This document shows positions 1-10,000 of a stretch of DNA of 55,060 nucleotides, one piece after another. The stretch covers positions 1-55,060 of the forward strand of contig LVLI01000061.1 of the NCBI GenBank assembly GCA_001687465.1. The letters are read 5' to 3'. Below the pieces are notes generated by a model that saw only the letters and a list, made by a program, of their open reading frames with translations, searched no databases and was not told the origin of the DNA. The translations under genes and the position numbers were made by a program. The first letter of the stretch is position 1, and each line of letters begins with the position of its first letter. Origin of the DNA: Halocafeteria seosinensis. Taxonomy: Eukaryota; Sar; Bigyra; Bicosoecida.

Positions 1-2056
1 GCATTAATTATTATTAACCGGTAAAAATACTCTATCACCCGCCATTTGTGAAATCAATTGATTTCACAAATGGCGGGTGATAAGCAAACTCTTGGTGTAT
101 GTAAAGTACTGATAGGCTGTGTTGCCTTTCAAGAGATCCCCGGTGGCTTTTTTTCCCGCACTCTACCAGATATGTGGCATACTCTGCTAACATATCCCTT
201 GAGCAAACCACCTCTACCTGTTCTTCTATCTTCTTGCTCGACAGGAAGGCATCTAGATGGTACTGAGCGGTAATTGCGTTCCTTAGCGCTCTGAGAATTT
301 CCTGCCGCCGCCAGTTTATTATACACAACTGGGGCATCCCCCTCGTCTACTTCTTCCACGAAGATTGAAGATTACTTTGCTATCCCTGCTGGGTAAACAG
401 TTTATGCCGCAAATAGCTCACCGCAAATCCGGTTCCCCGTCGAGAGATGGGAAGATCGCCCCTCTTTGGCGTCCCACGGATAAATCCCACTCCGCCGAGA
501 GACTGGAAAAAGTCTAGTGGCACGTTATAGCACTTTCAGTCGAAAAGCTGTATGGTGCACATATATCTTCCTGTTCGCTGGTTGCAACAAGATCCAAATC
601 CCAAGTTATGGACCTTTGCAACTGCATACCCGTAGTTCGGAGAGATACTGTAAAAGTCGTGTGTGTAGATGTGTATTGGTAATGATGACACAAACCTATG
701 AAGATATATATTACTGTATATACCGCGTTGTATATGTATTTGCAGCGCCCCTCAAACGGAGTTCCTTCCTGTGCTGAAGTCGAAGAAAGAAAAGAAAGAG
801 CGGTCGGAACGAGGTCAGAAGCAAACGGCATAGATGACAAAACCGCCCGCTGTCCGCAACCGCGAATTGCCCGCGGACGCCCTGTATCCACATTTTCAAA
901 ACCCTGCCTACTCCATGTCCCGCTTTAAGTTAAAGCCTGTAACAGCCTTCTCTGTCACAAGGTAGAGAGCAGCTGAGAAGTCGGAGCTTTGAGTTTTCCA
1001 ACGCTTCCTTCAAACTTGTAGAAAGATAAATGAAGCACATCTGTGATAATCAGTATGCCCACAGCCATGGCCACTCTTATAGGAAGACCTGTCGTACTTG
1101 CGGACATGTCAACAAGTGGGATTCCAGGTCTCAATTCCTTTTTATTCTTCAGATCCATGCACATGGCCTCCAATAATCCGCCTTGGCTAGTTTTCCACTA
1201 AACATGTGTTGTCCTACCACCTCATGAGGCTGATTCATTGATCCTTTAATTCTCTTAGACGACGTTACATCAAGACTGCATTTGATGGCTGTTTCCTAAT
1301 TCCCAGTCCATATAACCCGATCGGAACCATCCGGGTATCTCACCATCTTGTCTAGTGCTGGTCTTTTCGAAGAAGTAGGATTTGGGATGTTCTTCATATT
1401 ACACAAGTACCTCTGTTAACCACTACCAAGGATCCTCCTCGTATTCCCAATTTCGCTGAGCCTCTTGGAGACAACTTCGCCAGTATGGGCTAATGCCCCT
1501 TTCTCGTTGGCGACGACTGTTTTTCCTTTCCGTCTGAATGTGAATGTTCTCTGTTGAGCCAACAAAACGATTGGAAACAAACTACGCGTCGTTTCTTCTC
1601 TGGCTGACAATGTTAGTCAATATAGCTCGAAATCGTCAAAGCTGTCCAATCCTGTCTGGCAACGGAATGAAACTTGAGTTTACAAACAAAATATAATAAA
1701 TATTTCCATTTTGCACCGCTGGTCAAGCAGCTGAATTTCAGTGATTATTTCACACAGCGACCGTCTCATGCCATTTCATAGTGAAGCATCCCTGGGAGGA
1801 CCTGTAGCCATCTCCTGAATCGATGACAGAGCTGTGCTCAGTAGTAGCCGATGCGATGGCAAATTAATAGAGGCCCACAGCCGTATACGATCAGCTCCCA
1901 ATTACACTGTCCTCCCGGGACATACACGTATGAGGCCCTTTTAGGCCTGTGGACAACCTTTATCGCCCTTATTACGCCTTGTATAGCTAGTTTCCGACCC
2001 TTATTTCCATTTTTGGACCATCTCTATCCACTTGAAAAGCTCTCTTCGACACAATT
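1..2056. other. Gene-poor stretch at the left edge
   Basis: I see no convincing gene here. Reading frames are short and overlap on both strands without a recognisable domain. One minus-strand frame at 955-1173 could encode a 72-residue peptide with a single hydrophobic segment, but nothing supports it beyond the open frame. The notable structure is the 50-base perfect palindrome at 33-82, listed separately. Confidence 0.5.
33..82. repeat. 50-base perfect palindrome without spacer
   Basis: Bases 33-57 and 58-82 are exact reverse complements, with the centre between 57 and 58 and no loop. The match stops at 32/83. Such a structure can extrude a cruciform, can be an end of a foldback element, or can arise as a fold-back artefact at a contig end, which its place 33 bases from the window edge makes worth considering. 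Confidence 0.9.
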
Positions 2057-2488
2057 TCAGCTCTTCGACTTGCCAGAGAACCAATTCAGCACCATATCGT
2101 ACTCGTTTTTCCTGAACAAGAGCGCCAAGTCCTCCGGGGGGAAGTCATTGAACAATTTTTCCAGTGTATCAAGGCATTCATGTCCTGCAGCCCATACATA
2201 GTTTCTCACTTTTGTAAGTCGATAAGAAGGAGAGAATTGTTATTTTCATGAGGTTTGCATACCTTGTTTAATGAGCTCCTCAGGAGGTGGAGGAGGAGGG
2301 GAAGGAGGCTTCAGATCATCCTCTTCTATCTGTCCTCGCTGGAGCCTATGCACATATCCGAAGACTTCGAAAGCATCTCGAGCATTCTGCGCAAGCTTGG
2401 ACCGTAGCATGGGAGTGGGTGCTGTCCGAGCTACTTGCAAGGAGCGACGATACAGCCGTCTTCCTTGAAGTGCTAGTCGTTTATGCAT
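2057..2488 (-). CDS. LYR-motif (Complex1_LYR) mitochondrial assembly-factor-like protein, two exons
   Basis: Exons 2263-2488 and 2057-2208 join across a 54-base GT-AG intron to give 125 residues. The start has the LYR signature (RRLYRRSLQVAR, residues 10-21), followed by a conserved-looking basic helix (KLAQNARDAFE, about 32-42) and a proline run near residue 65. LYR proteins are small mitochondrial matrix adaptors that bind the acyl carrier protein and help insert iron-sulphur clusters or assemble respiratory complexes. The LYR triad near the N-terminus and the length (most members are about 80-130 residues) fit the superfamily. I cannot say which member it is. Only exon 1 is visible as a plain open frame. 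The second exon keeps frame and ends in a stop, which supports the splice. Confidence 0.72.
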
Positions 2489-3657
2489 GGCGGATAATCA
2501 TGCTTCATATGGCAAATATACCTGGAACCTCGTGAATAGTTGCAAACAAAATGGGGAATGGCAATATTCGATTCAATTCAATTCAATTCATGCTAATTTT
2601 TAGTGACTGGTGGAATCGATGACTCAACGAGATTCGCTGCGCCACCCAACAGTAGCAGACACGTCTTCCGGTAGGAGCAATACACCAATACCACACTTAT
2701 AGATTGAGAGACATTGGAAAGATGTTCAAAGATTCGGTCGAGAATAGCGTTTTAAGAACAGCAATTCTTGTTAATATATGTTCGTTTTTTACAACGAAAT
2801 CTCTTACAAATTTATGTTACCCCACCGGGTAACGAGCAAGTTGCTCACATGGACAAACATGGACGACGAAAAAAAAACAGTGAGAGTAAGAAATCTAGCT
2901 ATTGAAATCAATGGCAAGTCTGACTGACGAAATTCGTCAGTCAACTCACAGGTATTTCATCAATTTTTGATATTTGAACAGGTTTTGGAAGCAGAACTCA
3001 ATAGATACGCAACCAAAGAGGACGACGATGGCAACAACATTGGTGAAACAATTTTATCAGACCATCCTAGTGGGATTTTGGGAAACTCTGTGTTGTTAAC
3101 GTTTTGGGAAACTCTGTGTTGTTAACCGACACAGCCAACCACGACAACAACAACTTATCTAGTTAACTTAAAATATTCGAAATGAAAATGTAGCAAAAGC
3201 CGAAATTAAAGCGATGAATTAAAATCACACGCGAAGGAAAAGATGCACGCGTACCAGAGCACATGCTTAGTGTTGAAAGAAATCCTACACAACCATGTAC
3301 CCGCACTGTACGAAAAGGCACAGTTAAGAGTCCGGTGTGAAGTTGCGTGGTCGCAAGGACGCACACCGCGCACCTAATTCAATGCGGCCCATAGTTTTTC
3401 CATGGCAGTTGTAGGTGTTGATGTATGTGGTAGTGGTAGTATACGGTTGTAACAGAAAGGGATGATGGGACGCTAATCATGAGCAGGAAGGCAATAGACC
3501 CGAATGTACGGCCTTGGGTTTGAGTCTCAAACAAAGAATACTCACTATAGAGGGGTATTGGACACCCCATACTCCTTCCGAGGGCATTTCGTTGATCGGT
3601 GCCATTGTGGTTCTCTCGACTGAAAAGTCCCGCAAACAGGCGTCAAAAAGTTGTGCG
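2489..3657. other. Intergenic region with a small tandem duplication
   Basis: No well-supported gene. A possible spliced micro-gene on the plus strand near 2850-3130 (start ATG at about 2860, good donor soon after) would encode fewer than 65 residues and matches no family I know. A 26-base unit is duplicated in tandem at 3076-3126. Confidence 0.4.
3076..3126. repeat. 26-base tandem duplication
   Basis: A unit starting ttttgggaaactctg occurs at 3076-3101 and again at 3102-3126, identical over 25 bases. Because 26 is not a multiple of three, it would shift any reading frame running through it. Confidence 0.85.
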
Positions 3658-4746
3658 ATGGAGTCTCCAGAAAGCGCGAAGAGTACTGTAGCTCTTCTCT
3701 CTCTTCTATTTACAGCCAGCATTGTTGCCGATATACTGCGCGACAGCATTGTCAGTCCAGGAATCGTCTTGGATTCGGAGGTGCATAGTAGTAGGACGTG
3801 GAATCTTTCCGAGACGAACACCATCACCTCCACGGCGGCGGACTGGAACTCTCAGAACTCAACAGCGGACAGGAAGCCTCCTGTAATGGGCACAACTGTG
3901 AACTTTGAACAATTGTGGAATGAAACAAGGAGAAAATTGATGCAAGGACCCAGAAAGAAAATACGACTCATTCACCTGCACAAATGTGGAGGGAGCAGTT
4001 TCTGTAATATGGCCAAAGCGAACAACGAAAGTCGCCCGGGTGGCAATTGTAATGCCAAGGATGGACGTGTTCCAGATTTACTTAAACGCTCGAAAGCTAT
4101 ACAGCACTCGAAAATGACTTGTAACGAGAGGCGAAATATGCACAGCAAATACAGCTTCGTTGGTACGGAGACAATGCTGGGAGTAAAACCTTGTCCGGAT
4201 ACTTACCATTATATGCTACCGGTTCGTGATCCAATTGATCGCATTCGAAGCCACATAGCCTACCACAAAATGAGAATGGGCGATGTCATCAGGATGTTAA
4301 AGCACGGCAGTCCCACGGCTATGAGTTTCGACAATAAGCCATGGGGCTCCGTCAGGGAAATGTTTGATAACTACTTCATTCGAATGCTCCTCGGTGGCTC
4401 TACATTCTTTGCACCGCTTCATTCACTCAAGGAACGGCATCTTGATCAAGCAAAAGAGAAGATCAATAGGAGTATCTCGGTCATCGTTCCTCTTAAGCAG
4501 CAGGTGCCGGAAGCGAAAAATTGCTTGGAAGCGGTGACTCGGTGGAAAAAGACAACTTTGTCGCATTCCCGAAAGACTTCGCGCCCCAAAAGCGGGACAA
4601 AGGAAGAACTGGATTATATTAGAAAAGTGAATTCTCTCGATCTTCAACTATATCAGTATGCATTGAATCTGTCAAAAACGTGTAGAGAACGTTTAATCAG
4701 CCGTACACTTAAGCAGCCTGTTCAAAATGCGGTGAGCTTGCAGTAG
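3658..4746 (+). CDS. Golgi-type membrane-bound sulfotransferase
   Basis: A single-exon protein of 362 residues from the chosen start. The frame is open back to 3514, but the ATG at 3658 places a hydrophobic segment at about residues 8-24, as in a type II membrane protein. The PAPS-binding signatures are visible: a 5'-phosphosulfate loop (HLHKCGGSSFC, about 106-116) and a 3'-phosphate-binding stretch (LPVRDPIDRIRSH, from about 187). Family knowledge: such enzymes move sulfate from PAPS to sugars or proteins in the Golgi lumen. In this organism it probably sulfates extracellular glycans or glycoproteins; the acceptor cannot be read from the sequence. Five or more cysteines and several N-x-S/T sites fit a lumenal catalytic domain. 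No intron is needed. The C-terminal part after about residue 290 is more basic and less typical. Confidence 0.75.
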   Translation: MESPESAKSTVALLSLLFTASIVADILRDSIVSPGIVLDSEVHSSRTWNLSETNTITSTAADWNSQNSTADRKPPVMGTTVNFEQLWNETRRKLMQGPRKKIRLIHLHKCGGSSFCNMAKANNESRPGGNCNAKDGRVPDLLKRSKAIQHSKMTCNERRNMHSKYSFVGTETMLGVKPCPDTYHYMLPVRDPIDRIRSHIAYHKMRMGDVIRMLKHGSPTAMSFDNKPWGSVREMFDNYFIRMLLGGSTFFAPLHSLKERHLDQAKEKINRSISVIVPLKQQVPEAKNCLEAVTRWKKTTLSHSRKTSRPKSGTKEELDYIRKVNSLDLQLYQYALNLSKTCRERLISRTLKQPVQNAVSLQ

Positions 4747-5502
4747 GACAGGTAGCAGCGCTTGTAGTACTTAGTCGGTGCCGATAAGTTTCCGCCTCTT
4801 CCACCCTTTGGGACCAGCAAAAGAGATCCCTTCCTATTCGCTGACAGTGTCCGGTCCAGCTTTGGAGTGAACTCTTTTCGCTTGGAAGGGTAGTGATTGT
4901 TCAGAGTGTCCGGTCCAGCTTTGGAGTGAACTCTTTTCGCTTGGAATCCACAAAGAAGTCTCCGTAACTTTTGTGGTTTCCAGTTAGTTGCAGCAGTTTG
5001 TTTATATCCCAATCAACAATTCCACTTGAATACTGCTTCATTAAAGCTTGTAGCGTTGGTAACCGTATTTCCCAGGATTCCAAATGTGTGTGTGAGTATT
5101 GCTCCTACCGGAAGACGTGTATGCTACAGGCTACGCTACGCCGTGTGAGGGGTGAACCCTACCCGGAACCGCTCCAACATCTTCACGTTGTGGCGCATCA
5201 ACGTGACTGACAGTTTGGCCGTCATCAGCTTGCGGAAGTTCCGCATCTCCCGATTCCAAATGAGCTTCACAAATCCTACATCTAAGAGGAGGAGATCGTT
5301 TGCACTCCTTCGTAGGATGTTCCGAGTCACATCCAACGTTATATAGGTGCATATCGACCCTTTCTTGTACCAAATATTCGATGATGATTAGTATTGTAGC
5401 TTCGCCATCAATAGACAGATCTAATGCACGTGGCTGTGCATGAAATGGGCCTCTAGTTTTGTCTCTAGAGGAGTAAACGGCTGCCCCCCAAAATAAAGTC
5501 CC
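4747..5502. other. Intergenic region with direct repeat and a possible decayed element
   Basis: It holds a 42-base direct repeat (see next entry). At 5131-5373 on the minus strand an open frame carries cysteine and histidine spacings (CDSEHPTKEC, CRIC) a little like a zinc knuckle, while an overlapping frame at 5136-5336 is equally open. This may be a retroelement scrap, but I cannot support a gene. Confidence 0.4.
4846..4946. repeat. 42-base direct repeat, 59-base period
   Basis: Bases 4846-4887 and 4905-4946 are identical, separated by 17 bases. The unit begins agtgtccggtccagctttgg. It lies 100 bases downstream of the sulfotransferase stop, so it is probably transcribed in the 3' untranslated region or beyond the polyadenylation site. 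Confidence 0.9.
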
Positions 5503-7059
5503 ATGATGAAGTCGTCGTTTCGATTATCGAGGCTCAAGGACACATTATGGCATAATATCGCGATTTTGAGCCGGCGGGCTCTGCAAGGCAGCTCGGCCAT
5601 CCTTGGCCGAGCAATGGACTTTTGCGCGAATTCCTCCATGTCGACCTTCCTGACGATGCTGGGAACCAGTCTGGTGGCGCTGGCGATGCGCCAGCGCGGT
5701 CTGAAGCGTGGAAATGGCCATACCTCCTCGAGTTCGATGTTATGTGACCCCCTGTTGCGTCCGGAAGAGTATATCGTGTTTTTCTACAACAGGAAAGCGA
5801 ATCGCAACATGGGCAACGTTTTGGCCCAGTGGATTCCACGATTCCTCGGACCGAATATGAAATGTTTCCCGTTGGACCCTGAGGGTGTCGAAACGGGAAT
5901 GAAAGCGCTCCAACAGTTGCATTCCAAACTCAGGACGAAAAAGTTAAGAGCGTCAACGAATGAACTCTCGCGCGAAGGATATAGCGCGTTTGATTCAGAT
6001 GAGGAATCAAGTGGAGTCTACGGGAAGCAGCGCTACGGAGGGTCGTCTGGTATAAAGGTAGTGGTAGCTGGAGGAGATGGGTCTGTGTGCTGGGTGCTAC
6101 AGAAATTAATTGAGGAGAATCTATCGTTTATACCGTGTGGAGTTATACCCCTTGGAACGGGCAATGACTTGAGCTACGTGTTAGGATGGGGTTCCCAAGC
6201 GCCTGACTTGTACGGGTTCTTGAGATATGATAGGATACAGCAATGGGTTCGTCAATTACGCGCCGCGGCGAGGGTTCAAACAGATATATGGAGGGCTGAA
6301 TTTGGAGTTAGAGGAGAACATGGTGGCTGCATTACTCAGGTAAAGGGTGGCAAAGCAGTGGATAGCGATGAAATTACCGAATCCTGTTATTGTGTAAACT
6401 ACTCGTCTTTAGGCCTCGATGCGAAGCTAGTTTATGCCGTAGAGATGTACAGAACAAACTTTCGTTTACTGAACAAAATCGTCTATGCAATAGCTGGAAT
6501 GATCAACAGTGCCACGCCATGCTCCCCGATATCTTCCAAGATCGCGAGCCTCAAGCTGAATGGCACTCCAATAGACCCGTTTGCCCTTGGTACGCTGCAG
6601 AATATCATCTCTCTGAGTGTACCGTCTTATGCTGGAGGAGTTCCACTTTGGAAGATTGCGCAAAAGCTAGACAGGAGCGCTTACGAAAAATTATATGTTA
6701 GATTTCCCAATGCCCCTCGTGACCCTTTGATCCCCCTGCCGTCAATGGGGGAAACGAAGCTAGATGGAAATACCCTGAACATAGACAGGGCAGGGTTTTG
6801 GGAACAGTGCGACTCAAACTTTGAACTGGTGGGTGCGAGGTCCCTAACTCAGCTAGGCGCAGCTGTGGGGTGCGAACGGGCTATCTTCGGAGGGGTATAC
6901 CAACTCGCTCGGGCAAGCAGCATTTATGTTGAGTTTCTGACAGGTACAGAATCCCCTATATATGTACAAGTCGACGGGGAGGCTTATATACTTCGGCATC
7001 CGAAGTACTTTGAAATGAAATGGGAACAGCAGGCTACGCTCTTGAGGTGTAGGGGTTAG
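5503..7059 (+). CDS. Diacylglycerol kinase (catalytic plus accessory domain, no C1 domains)
   Basis: A single-exon frame of 518 residues. The kinase catalytic domain contains the ATP-binding glycine signature VVVAGGDGSVCW (about 185-196) and the IPLGTGNDLSYVLGWG block (about 213-228). The accessory domain follows with CVNYSSLGLDAKLVYAVEMY (about 298-317). These are diagnostic for diacylglycerol kinases, which phosphorylate diacylglycerol to phosphatidic acid and so end or redirect lipid signalling. The N-terminus has a hydrophobic stretch near residues 46-60 (STFLTMLGTSLVALA) that could anchor it to a membrane. No C1, EF-hand or PH domain is present, resembling the short plant-type enzymes. 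GGDGS replaces the commoner GGDGT, a conservative change. Start choice is uncertain, as other Mets lie at residues 2, 38 and 46. The stop is only 14 bases from the stop of the convergent coiled-coil gene. Confidence 0.85.
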   Translation: MMKSSFRLSRLKDTLWHNIAILSRRALQGSSAILGRAMDFCANSSMSTFLTMLGTSLVALAMRQRGLKRGNGHTSSSSMLCDPLLRPEEYIVFFYNRKANRNMGNVLAQWIPRFLGPNMKCFPLDPEGVETGMKALQQLHSKLRTKKLRASTNELSREGYSAFDSDEESSGVYGKQRYGGSSGIKVVVAGGDGSVCWVLQKLIEENLSFIPCGVIPLGTGNDLSYVLGWGSQAPDLYGFLRYDRIQQWVRQLRAAARVQTDIWRAEFGVRGEHGGCITQVKGGKAVDSDEITESCYCVNYSSLGLDAKLVYAVEMYRTNFRLLNKIVYAIAGMINSATPCSPISSKIASLKLNGTPIDPFALGTLQNIISLSVPSYAGGVPLWKIAQKLDRSAYEKLYVRFPNAPRDPLIPLPSMGETKLDGNTLNIDRAGFWEQCDSNFELVGARSLTQLGAAVGCERAIFGGVYQLARASSIYVEFLTGTESPIYVQVDGEAYILRHPKYFEMKWEQQATLLRCRG

Positions 7060-7073
7060 CTCGCCGAAGATAG

Positions 7074-10000
7074 CTACTGCCCTGGCTGGAAACGGCCAGA
7101 ATGAAACAGCGCCATTAAAGCGTCTTGCAATAATCCAGGAGTTTCGATAATGTCCTTGAGGTTTTTGTGGATCCAGTCTCTCTGAGCTTCGTCAGCCAAC
7201 TCCATATCCAAGGTTCTGTCTCTAGTAACTATTGACAAATATTGCGGATCCTTTTCAAGTTTTCCCTTCTTTTGTAGCGTTTTCGTCGCTCGTCCTTTGG
7301 TAATCTCTGTAATCTCGTCAAGCGTAACAGTACGATCGTCATTGAAAGAATGATCACCCGGTACTCCCCATCTGAAAAAGAGATAGTTTCCGCTTACATC
7401 CAGCCAAAATACTCGCTCATGCGGTTTTGATAAGATGCCGCTGGCGTACTTTAAGAAACGGAAACCATGAAGCAGCATCAACATGAACTCCATGACATCT
7501 TCTGACAATTCTTCCTCTTCCTCCTCTCCACTCAAGCTAACTTCTGCAAAACCTTCGCCGGCTTCCTCTTCTGTATGAGGTAATTGTTCAGCATGTTTGC
7601 TTTCTACTTCCTCCGCTACCGGTGCCCCCAAACTATCTTCTTTCTTAGGTGGTGCCTCCTCAATTGCCTCCGCTTCATGACGGCCTCGATGGACACTTTC
7701 GGGAGGAAACGTTTTTCGTTCTTCTGAACCTTCCGCAGAATGACCAAACCCGCGAAGTATCGGCCTTTCCGGAGATGCAAGTTGAGGAGAAGCGGCAGAC
7801 GTGGCGGCCTTCCTAGTTTTAATGCGAAGCGGTTTCCCTCTGAGACTATCAACCGTAATCTTGGCTGCGTTTAGCTTTGCTAATTGAGAATCTAGCTTCT
7901 GCTCGTTTTCCACGATACTAAAGCTGGAATCTTGAACCATAGCTTGGAGCTGTTTGGCAAAACTGTGCACAAACGCTTCGTACTGACCAAGCTCCTCATC
8001 TTTCTCCTCCAGCCTCTCCCTCAATTTTGAGTACCCATGCTCTTCCACTTCCTGACCATCTTTTAATTCTTGGAGTTGCTGCTTTAGCGAGCGACATTCG
8101 TTATAGTATTTGGCGGAAGATTCTCGCAATCTTTCGTTTTCCTCCTTGTCAGCGTCTCCTTTCTGCTTGAGCAACCCAGTTAGGGTATTCAGGAACCCTT
8201 GGACTCTTGTAGTATCATCGATATACAGTTCCTGAAGTTCTTGCACACTTTGTGAAACCGCATGTGCTTCTTGTTTTTCCGTTGATTGAAACGCTTGGAC
8301 ACGGGAATACATATTTTCGCGACAAGCCTTTGCACGCTGAAGACTGTTGTGGAGTGCCAATAACTCCTGCTTCAAAGTGCTGACTTCGTTGCTCAACAAT
8401 TCGTTTGATTCCTGTATTTTGGACTCGCTTGTGCTTGCATTATCTTTCAGATTCTCTATTTGGTTCTGCAACGTAGCAATCTGGTCATCTTTTTCAGCTA
8501 GAGTATTCTTCTCGTTTCTGAGTTCTTCTTCCATCCTAGTATTTACCTCCTTGATTTCATATAGTTCTTGCTCAAGTTCACTTATTCGTGCCTGATGTTG
8601 TTGCTTCTCCTGACTGAGTTGGTCATGCACTGTCTGTTGAGAGGCTGTTAGTTTGCCTACCATTTGCTCGTACTTCTTCATCCAGCTACATAGTCTATCG
8701 GTATCCCCAATGAGGGCTTGATCATTATCCTCCAGTTCACTGCGCATCTGAGCAAGTATTCGTCGCTGCTCGACAGCTATTTGCTCGACTTCATCGTGGA
8801 CGCTTTGAGCTTCATTCTGGAGCGACAGCAACGACGACCTTAGCGTAAGCATTTTGTTTTCAAAGTGTTGCCTCGACTCATCGGCCTCTTGTTCAAGATC
8901 TTCTTCGGCTTTCTTCTTTGCTTTTTCTGTTTCTTCCAGCCTTTTTTCCAGTGACGCGTTGTACGATTGCAAGTCAGAGTTTTCGTTTCTGAGCTGTGCA
9001 ACGCTTTGTTGCAATTCGGAAGTTTGCGCATTTTGGTGCTCGGCTTGTTCCGCTTGTTGCTGTAGAGCTGCTAATCGTTGCTCGTGGTTCGATTCTTCAT
9101 CTCTTATCTTCTGCTCCAGTGTCGATTGTTCTTCTTCTAGTTGTTGATTCACAGATTTAAGGTTTTCCACTTCTTTGCTTAGATTTTCTACTTCAGACTG
9201 CAGTTGTTCAATGTGCTGATTCTTTGAATGATTGCTCTCCTGGAGACTCTTGATCTCTGCACTATACTCCGCTCGTACCTCGTCCATGCTTCGTTCATGT
9301 GAGGAGTCCTTGTCTGCGGCTTCCTCCTTAACCCGAGCAATCTCTTCTACATGCTCGTTGTTCGATGCTTCTAACTGCGCCTTCTCATTTTGTATGTCCC
9401 TCATGGTATTGTCTTTCTCTTCCAACTTAGTTCGATACTCTTCGAGCTCCCTCTCGACGGATTCATTTCGTTCTTTCAGTACCTGCAGCGCTTGATCCTT
9501 GTCTTGCAGCTGCTGTATCTCGCGCTGAAGTTCTTCTATGTTGTTATTCTTCGTCTTTATCGTTTCTTGCAGGGACAAATTTTCCTCCTCCAGTACAGTT
9601 ACTCGGTTAGAACTGTCAAAATACGACTCGTTGAGCTTCTTTTGCCTGTCTAGTTTCTTACGAAGGCCATTGACTTTCTCAGAAAACTTAGCTGATACGT
9701 CATTTAGGCAACTTGAACATGAGTCTATTTTCTTCCCCATTGTGTCGACTCCGGCGTCGATAGTGTTCAACACAGGAAAAACTTCCACAAAATGCCTCAT
9801 TGATGGGTCGAGACACTTGCGCAAATGTGTAAAATGGCGCTGTTCCTGTGTAGAGATGGCATTCATTAGCTGTAGTAGATCGGAATTCTTCGTTTTCACC
9901 ATTCTGAGCTCTGTTTTGAGTTGAGAGGCGCGTTCGGAGCACGATCTCATTTGCTTTTGACGCTGCTGATTTACCTGACGGAGCCGTCCTTCAAGATCCT

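Noticed and set aside
955-1173. Minus-strand 72-codon frame with one hydrophobic segment
   Set aside because: Possible but unsupported; no family, no clear splice partners and no conserved motif.
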